Positions 37,623 to 41,802 of a DNA stretch of 41,802 bases are shown one piece after another (positions within the stretch are counted from its first letter, which is position 1; each line of letters starts with the position of its first letter). The DNA is taken from positions 1 through 41,802 of the forward strand of contig JAOPGA020001482.1 of assembly GCA_026419775.2 (NCBI GenBank), given 5' to 3'. The notes beneath the pieces were generated by a model, which saw only the letters and a program-made list of their open reading frames with translations, had not been told where the DNA came from and made no database searches. Source of the DNA: Acrasis kona (lineage: Eukaryota > Heterolobosea > Eutetramitea > Acrasida > Acrasidae). The position numbers and the translations under genes were made by a program.

Positions 37623-38409
37623 TCAAATTTGATGAAGTGCTACAAAATGAGCTGCTTCTTTGTTTAATAATGTCACATTATGAAAAGATTCACATTTAGG
37701 GATATATGTTCTCTTTGGAATTACTCCACGATAGTCAGAATACACGGTCAATGTACATTTTGTCACATTTGCCAGTGCGTGAATACACACTTCATCCATC
37801 CAAGTACTCTGTTTGCTCATTGATGCTTTGTAATTATCAAAACTCCAAGTGGTTGATTGGTCTTCAGAAGAAGGCCATAGACTTTTTGTACATAGTCCAG
37901 GTTATTCCATGCGCCTATGAAAGCTCTAAGCAAACAGTCCCATCTTCCTTAAAATCCTCCTCTATAAATTTATTCAATGATAGAAATGACGTAAGCGAAC
38001 CAAGAAATACATTGGAAACTGTAACTGAATCTAGCTTTCTATAATCTGTCTCAACATCAAATGGTTTTGTTCTTCTCCTTTTTGTTTTTTTGATGGTGGG
38101 TCAACAGTGGCAACTGTGTGGGTATATTTGTTGACTGACTACTAAAAGCACTCTTTTTCACTAAACTTGGCATCATAGGATTATAGGTTGTTTGATAATG
38201 TACCTGCATTTTTAATGTTACGTTGTGTACATTTTCGTTTTTTGTTGTACGCGAATCAAATTTTTCAGGCATTTTCTTTGGTATTAGTAATTTTAATACT
38301 ACATACTCAATGTACCCATTATCTCCAACAACAGAAATTTTGGCCACTTTAACTTCTTCACTCTGTGCAACCGAACTTCTAATGTGGCATTTTACAATTA
38401 ATTGCTGCT
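37623..38409 (-). pseudogene. OTU-type cysteine protease, frameshifted
   Basis: The minus strand encodes, in at least three frames, an OTU-like protease. The first open part (from an acceptor at 38410) is a beta-rich region (EEVKVAKISVVGDNGYIEY, NVTLKMQVHYQTTYNP). After a shift near 38057 comes DVETDYRKLDS and LNKFIEEDFKEDG. After another shift comes CLLRAFIGAWNNLDYVQKVYG, carrying the nucleophile Cys in the D-G-x-C-L-x-R-A position. The last part is YKASMSKQSTWMDEVCIHALANV, VYSDYRG and the terminal AAHFVAL with the expected His. The shifts lie in or near homopolymers, so assembly errors are possible. Otherwise this is a recently broken deubiquitinase gene or transposon-borne OTU protease. 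Confidence 0.55.
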
Positions 38410-38587
38410 CTGAAATGCATCACACAGGTATAACAAAAAAACATACACTTTTCCCCAGAATTAAACCTATTGTATAGTGTTATATGAATACAAGTAAGCT
38501 TTTTATCAAATCAAATGGGATGGAAAATTGTATGTTTTTTAGAATTTTGAGGATTAACATTGAATTTATTATACAGTAAAAAAATGA

Positions 38588-39421
38588 TTAGCAAGGTGCC
38601 CACACAAAGCCTTCCCCTTGTACTAATCTTGGACTGAACACTGAATATGCAAATGATGCCTGGAGCTCATGGGTATTAAAGCAATAAGAAAATGTAATAG
38701 TATCCAAGGAGAAGTGAAAGAACTCAGAAGGGTTTCCATTGTAAAACTTTCTTTCAAAAGAGAAACGATTCCATCCTTTTGGTGCAATAGGGATGTTGTT
38801 AACATTTTCTCCGCTGAACTTCATGTGCTGCCAGGTATCATGATCAAAGTCCCCGCCCGCTTCACGAATCCTTCTTTGTCGCTCCGACTTCCTTATTGAT
38901 GTTGGATCCATCATTCCAAACCATTCTTCTACGTATTCTTCTTTTGCAATTCCAAGGGAGAACTTTGTGGTTCTTCTTGTAACGTCACCTTGAACCATCC
39001 TTGTCTGTACGTGTACAATCATTTCAAGTAGCCATGACCAACCCTCTTTTTTCCTTGTTGCCTCCAAGAGTCTTTGTAATTGTTCAAACTCAATCTCAAC
39101 AATTCGTTTATCTTGTGCTGGGCAGTAACGAACGAGTGATTGAATCACTACTTCTGTATTTTCTTGCATACCATTCATTGCATTGGACAGTGCAGCATCC
39201 AAAGTGACGGGCCCATTACAGGTATTAATGTATGCACTTTGGCTACCCCCTCTTCCAAAGTATTCTTCGGTATTGATAACGATATCGTCCTCATCGTCTT
39301 GTGATGGAGGTGGTGGTGGTAGATAATTGTGGATGTTGGACGGTATGATCATGGAATTTGGTGCCCCAGTAAGAGTTGTTTGTGGGAAGCACTGTGTGTT
39401 GAAAGTAAAGTGTGCTTGCAT
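38588..39421 (-). CDS. Hypothetical protein, 277 aa
   Basis: No family is recognised. The N-terminus is low-complexity with PPPPPSQDDEDD. A predicted helical region follows (VTLDAALSNAMNGMQENTEVVIQSLVRY and EFEQLQRLLEATRKKEG). A charged segment (IRKSERQRRIREAGGDFD) precedes a C-terminal aromatic-rich half (GWNRFSFERKFYNG, FFHFSLDTITFSYCF) ending FVWAPC. No signal peptide or TM helix is evident. It is divergent from the carboxylesterase with 132 bases between the two starts, so the promoter region is shared. The single uninterrupted frame and balanced codons support a real gene. Confidence 0.7.
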   Translation of the reverse strand: MQAHFTFNTQCFPQTTLTGAPNSMIIPSNIHNYLPPPPPSQDDEDDIVINTEEYFGRGGSQSAYINTCNGPVTLDAALSNAMNGMQENTEVVIQSLVRYCPAQDKRIVEIEFEQLQRLLEATRKKEGWSWLLEMIVHVQTRMVQGDVTRRTTKFSLGIAKEEYVEEWFGMMDPTSIRKSERQRRIREAGGDFDHDTWQHMKFSGENVNNIPIAPKGWNRFSFERKFYNGNPSEFFHFSLDTITFSYCFNTHELQASFAYSVFSPRLVQGEGFVWAPC

Positions 39422-39553
39422 AGTTTATTGATGTTATACATTGCTGAACTCAGACTATGACTTTATTTATTACAAATGTTTGCCTTCCCGTGTGTGATTT
39501 TTAAAAAAAAGAGGTTGCTCTGCCCACCATAACAAAAACAAGAACTGCAATAC
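39422..39553. promoter_or_regulatory. Compact bidirectional promoter region
   Basis: Only 132 bases separate the start codons of the hypothetical 277-aa gene (minus) and the carboxylesterase (plus). Both promoters and leaders must fit here. A run of A (TTTAAAAAAAAGAGG) lies near 39500-39514. Confidence 0.5.
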
Positions 39554-41044
39554 ATGAGTAAAGTGACAACAAAATTTGGAGATATCGAAGGTCTTTATGA
39601 AGAACCTGGCGTTCACGTTTGGAGAGGAGTTAGATATGCTAAACCACCAGTTTGTGAGCGAAGATTCAAATCACCCGAGCCATTAGATAAATGGGAAGGT
39701 GTTGTAAGTGCGCACAAATTTGGTCCACAATGTCCCGATACAATGAGCAATAACAAAGATTCCGACGAAGACTGTTTGTTCCTGAACATTTGGTCTAGAA
39801 CCACGCAAGAAAAGAATCCAGTCATGGTTTACATTCATGGTGGAGGATATGCAGGTGGTGCCGGATCTCAAGATTTCTATCACGGCCATCACCTCGCCTA
39901 CCACCAGTCCGTAGTGGTTGTGACCATCAACTATCGGCTCGGAGCTTTTGGATACATACATTTTCACAACTTACCTGAATCACAAGGTCGATTTGATAGT
40001 AACTGTGGTCTACGCGACCAGGTTGCCTCCCTCCGATGGATAAAAGAAAACATTGAGGCATTCGGAGGTAATCCCAACAACGTTACAATTTTTGGAGAGA
40101 GTGCAGGAGGGAACGCGGTCACCACATTAATGGCAGTTCCATCTGCAAAAGGACTCTTCCATAGGGTCATCTCGCAGAGCAGCCCTGCATTCGCCATCAT
40201 GAATAAAAAATGGAGTGTCTTTGCTGCTACGGAATTTGTTCAAAATTATCTAAAAATTAATAATTTGTTGGATGTGTTGTCGATGGACTGGAAACAAATC
40301 ATAGATGCGCTAAAAACATATTGTGATGATATGACAATAAAATTACCTGGTATGATGGCCCTGTGTCCGTGTATTGACCATGACTTTCTTCCTGTAAACC
40401 CTGTTGATGCTGTTCGTAATGGTTCTTGTCCAGGTGTCCCTCTTCTAATTGGTTTTACAAAGGACGAAGCAACTCTCTTCAGCAGACTGGCATCTATTAC
40501 TGGCAAAAATGTACTAGTATGTACAACTCCGCAGGTAGATAAGTTTTTTGAAAACAATCCGCATCTTGATAAGGAGAAATTCATGTCGTGCTATCGTTCC
40601 ATACATGCCAGCGAATATCTCAATCGTTTTGGCGCAGATATGGCTTTCAACATTCCTGCCATTCAATTCGCAGAGGCTCATAGTGCTCATGCACCTGTTT
40701 ACATGTATCGATATGATTTTGTTTCCATAGTACAAAGAATGACTTATTTGGGTGCAGCACACATGATGGAGGTTCCATTTATTTTTGGTACGGTTTATGT
40801 TGGATTATTCAAGTACATGTATTACTTGAGCAATGCAAATAATGTGAGCGCGCTCTTGAATAGAATGCAAGGGGCTTGGGCTTGCTTTGCAAGAAGTGGA
40901 GATCCTGGAGTAGAGGATTGGATGCGTTATACCACCGACAACCGGTGTACTAAAATATTTAATAACAACGATCAAGTAGAGTATGATGTTCAGGAGAAAG
41001 AAAGAGGTCTTTGGGATGGAGTTTCATTTTATCAAAAAGAATAG
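39554..41044 (+). CDS. Type-B carboxylesterase (cholinesterase-like), probably cytosolic
   Basis: The 496-aa product matches the carboxylesterase/cholinesterase alpha-beta hydrolase family: FGDIEGLYEEPGVHVWRGVRYAKPP at the start, EDCLFLNIW, the oxyanion HGGG (95-98), NYRLGAFGY, and the nucleophile motif GESAGG with Ser183. The acidic member is likely Glu305 in GFTKDEATLF, and the His is His403 in GAAHMMEVPFIFG. All three catalytic residues are present, so it should hydrolyse carboxylic esters. No signal peptide is seen, unlike the secreted crystal-protein-type esterases of social amoebae, so it is probably intracellular. It is a single exon, normal or slightly short in length. The natural substrate is unknown. 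Confidence 0.9.
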   Translation: MSKVTTKFGDIEGLYEEPGVHVWRGVRYAKPPVCERRFKSPEPLDKWEGVVSAHKFGPQCPDTMSNNKDSDEDCLFLNIWSRTTQEKNPVMVYIHGGGYAGGAGSQDFYHGHHLAYHQSVVVVTINYRLGAFGYIHFHNLPESQGRFDSNCGLRDQVASLRWIKENIEAFGGNPNNVTIFGESAGGNAVTTLMAVPSAKGLFHRVISQSSPAFAIMNKKWSVFAATEFVQNYLKINNLLDVLSMDWKQIIDALKTYCDDMTIKLPGMMALCPCIDHDFLPVNPVDAVRNGSCPGVPLLIGFTKDEATLFSRLASITGKNVLVCTTPQVDKFFENNPHLDKEKFMSCYRSIHASEYLNRFGADMAFNIPAIQFAEAHSAHAPVYMYRYDFVSIVQRMTYLGAAHMMEVPFIFGTVYVGLFKYMYYLSNANNVSALLNRMQGAWACFARSGDPGVEDWMRYTTDNRCTKIFNNNDQVEYDVQEKERGLWDGVSFYQKE

Positions 41045-41168
41045 GTGACTTGATTGTTGGAGCGAATGAAAGTCTGGCTTTGTGATTAGAGGCAATGTTA
41101 AATTTTGGGAGCACCATATTATTTGACGCAACGTGGAATACATTGATAGTCTTGGTGCAGAATAAATT

Positions 41169-41785
41169 TTATTGCTTTAGTATACTGTTAGATCCTATTC
41201 TTTTTTGCTCCAATATGCTCTCTAGCCAAGAAGTAGCTTGTTGTTGGTTAACAAACTTCATGGTGCCCACAAGAATGCTTTGATTAACTACATCTAGTTT
41301 GTTTGCAAACATTTTGTCTTGGAGCACAATTGCACTTGACTTTTTTCTTTGTGTTATATTTACATTATCATCCCATATGTTGACAAGAAGATGAATAGTC
41401 TCTTTTTGAGCTTGTTCATGGTCCACAAAATCCCTTTTCAACTGGTCCTTTGATACTATTAGTAGGTCATTGAATAAATGTATTCTGCACGGGCTGCTAT
41501 TAATTTTGTTAATTTGGTTAATAATTTTATTCTTGTTTCTCTTCTTGACATAGTCTTCAGGTTCACTCTCCCTTATAATAATTCTGTGAGGCTTTACAAT
41601 ATCTTCAATGCCAAGAGTTTTGTAAAGTGATAAAACTCTTGCACTATTAGACATGATCTTACTCTTGCTGTTACAGTGGTCGGCAACTTTGGATACCAGG
41701 TCCCGGGCCTCTAATATCTTTGAAATTGCATTAGTTTCATTGTTGGTGGGAAATACAAACTCCTCTAAAACTGTTCTGTACAATT
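41169..41785 (-). CDS. RhoGEF (DH-PH) protein, 3' terminal exon only
   Basis: This exon starts after an acceptor (TTTTAATTTCAG, exon base 41785), and its 5' part lies beyond the window. The 204 codons encode the last helices of a Dbl-homology domain (ISKILEARDLVSKVADHCNSKSKI, then ARVLSLYKTLGIEDI), the IVKPHRIIIRESE linker, and a PH domain (CRIHLFNDLLIVSKDQ, ending QQQATSWLESILEQKR with the conserved Trp). Such proteins activate Rho/Rac GTPases at membranes to control actin. The long insert between the linker and the PH core (YVKKRNKNKIINQINKI) is Lys/Asn-rich. The TAA-type stop lies 124 bases from the convergent esterase stop. Confidence 0.75.
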
Positions 41786-41802
41786 CTGAAATTAAAAGAA
41801 TT

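Overview
The window is AT-rich, intron-bearing nuclear DNA from a unicellular eukaryote, most likely a free-living amoeba or amoeboflagellate. I lean towards Heterolobosea or Amoebozoa but cannot resolve the lineage. The evidence is the mix of gene families: RCC1-repeat receptor kinases of the TKL type, a fungal/amoeba-type Zn2Cys6 transcription factor, a secreted glutaminase A, a TM2-domain protein, and a FAM227-like protein that elsewhere marks flagellated cells. Spliceosomal introns are uniformly tiny. I reconstructed 17 in seven genes, all GT-AG, 37 to 43 nt long and frame-consistent. TAA, TAG and TGA all act as stops.

Region 1 (1-11.5 kb): a soluble fumarate-reductase-type flavoprotein (possibly 5' partial), a small secreted GPI-type Thr/Pro/Cys protein with a duplicated module, a PH-domain coiled-coil protein, the FAM227-like protein, a TM2D-type membrane protein, secreted glutaminase A, a C2-like protein and an ankyrin-repeat protein.

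Region 2 (11.5-27.9 kb): dense, mostly minus-strand genes. They are a six-exon RCC1 protein, DNA polymerase alpha subunit B, a five-exon RCC1/EGF-like/transmembrane/TKL kinase receptor, a six-TM protein built of three two-TM units (plus strand), a Cys/Met PLP lyase, a CMD-family protein with a mitochondrial-looking leader, a PB1-TM-coiled-coil-UBA protein (plus strand), an atypical Ras-like GTPase, a syntaxin-like SNARE, and a second, mucin-like member of the GPI/Cys-module family (plus strand).

Region 3 (27.9-34.0 kb): a transposable-element graveyard. It holds two oppositely oriented LINE fragments in a twin-priming-like arrangement, decayed coding sequence, another endonuclease-like fragment, one apparently intact 94-codon ORF, a 1.8-kb element bounded by about 45-bp terminal inverted repeats, and a frameshifted Ulp1-type (C48) cysteine protease relic that still shows its His/Asp/Gln/Cys signature.

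Region 4 (34.0-41.8 kb): a five-exon Zn2Cys6 transcription factor, a possible two-exon small gene, a broken OTU-type cysteine protease, an unrecognised 277-aa protein divergent from a type-B carboxylesterase, and the 3' exon of a DH-PH RhoGEF running off the end. Genes are independent units. No operon-like pathway cluster is evident beyond the two neighbouring RCC1 genes.
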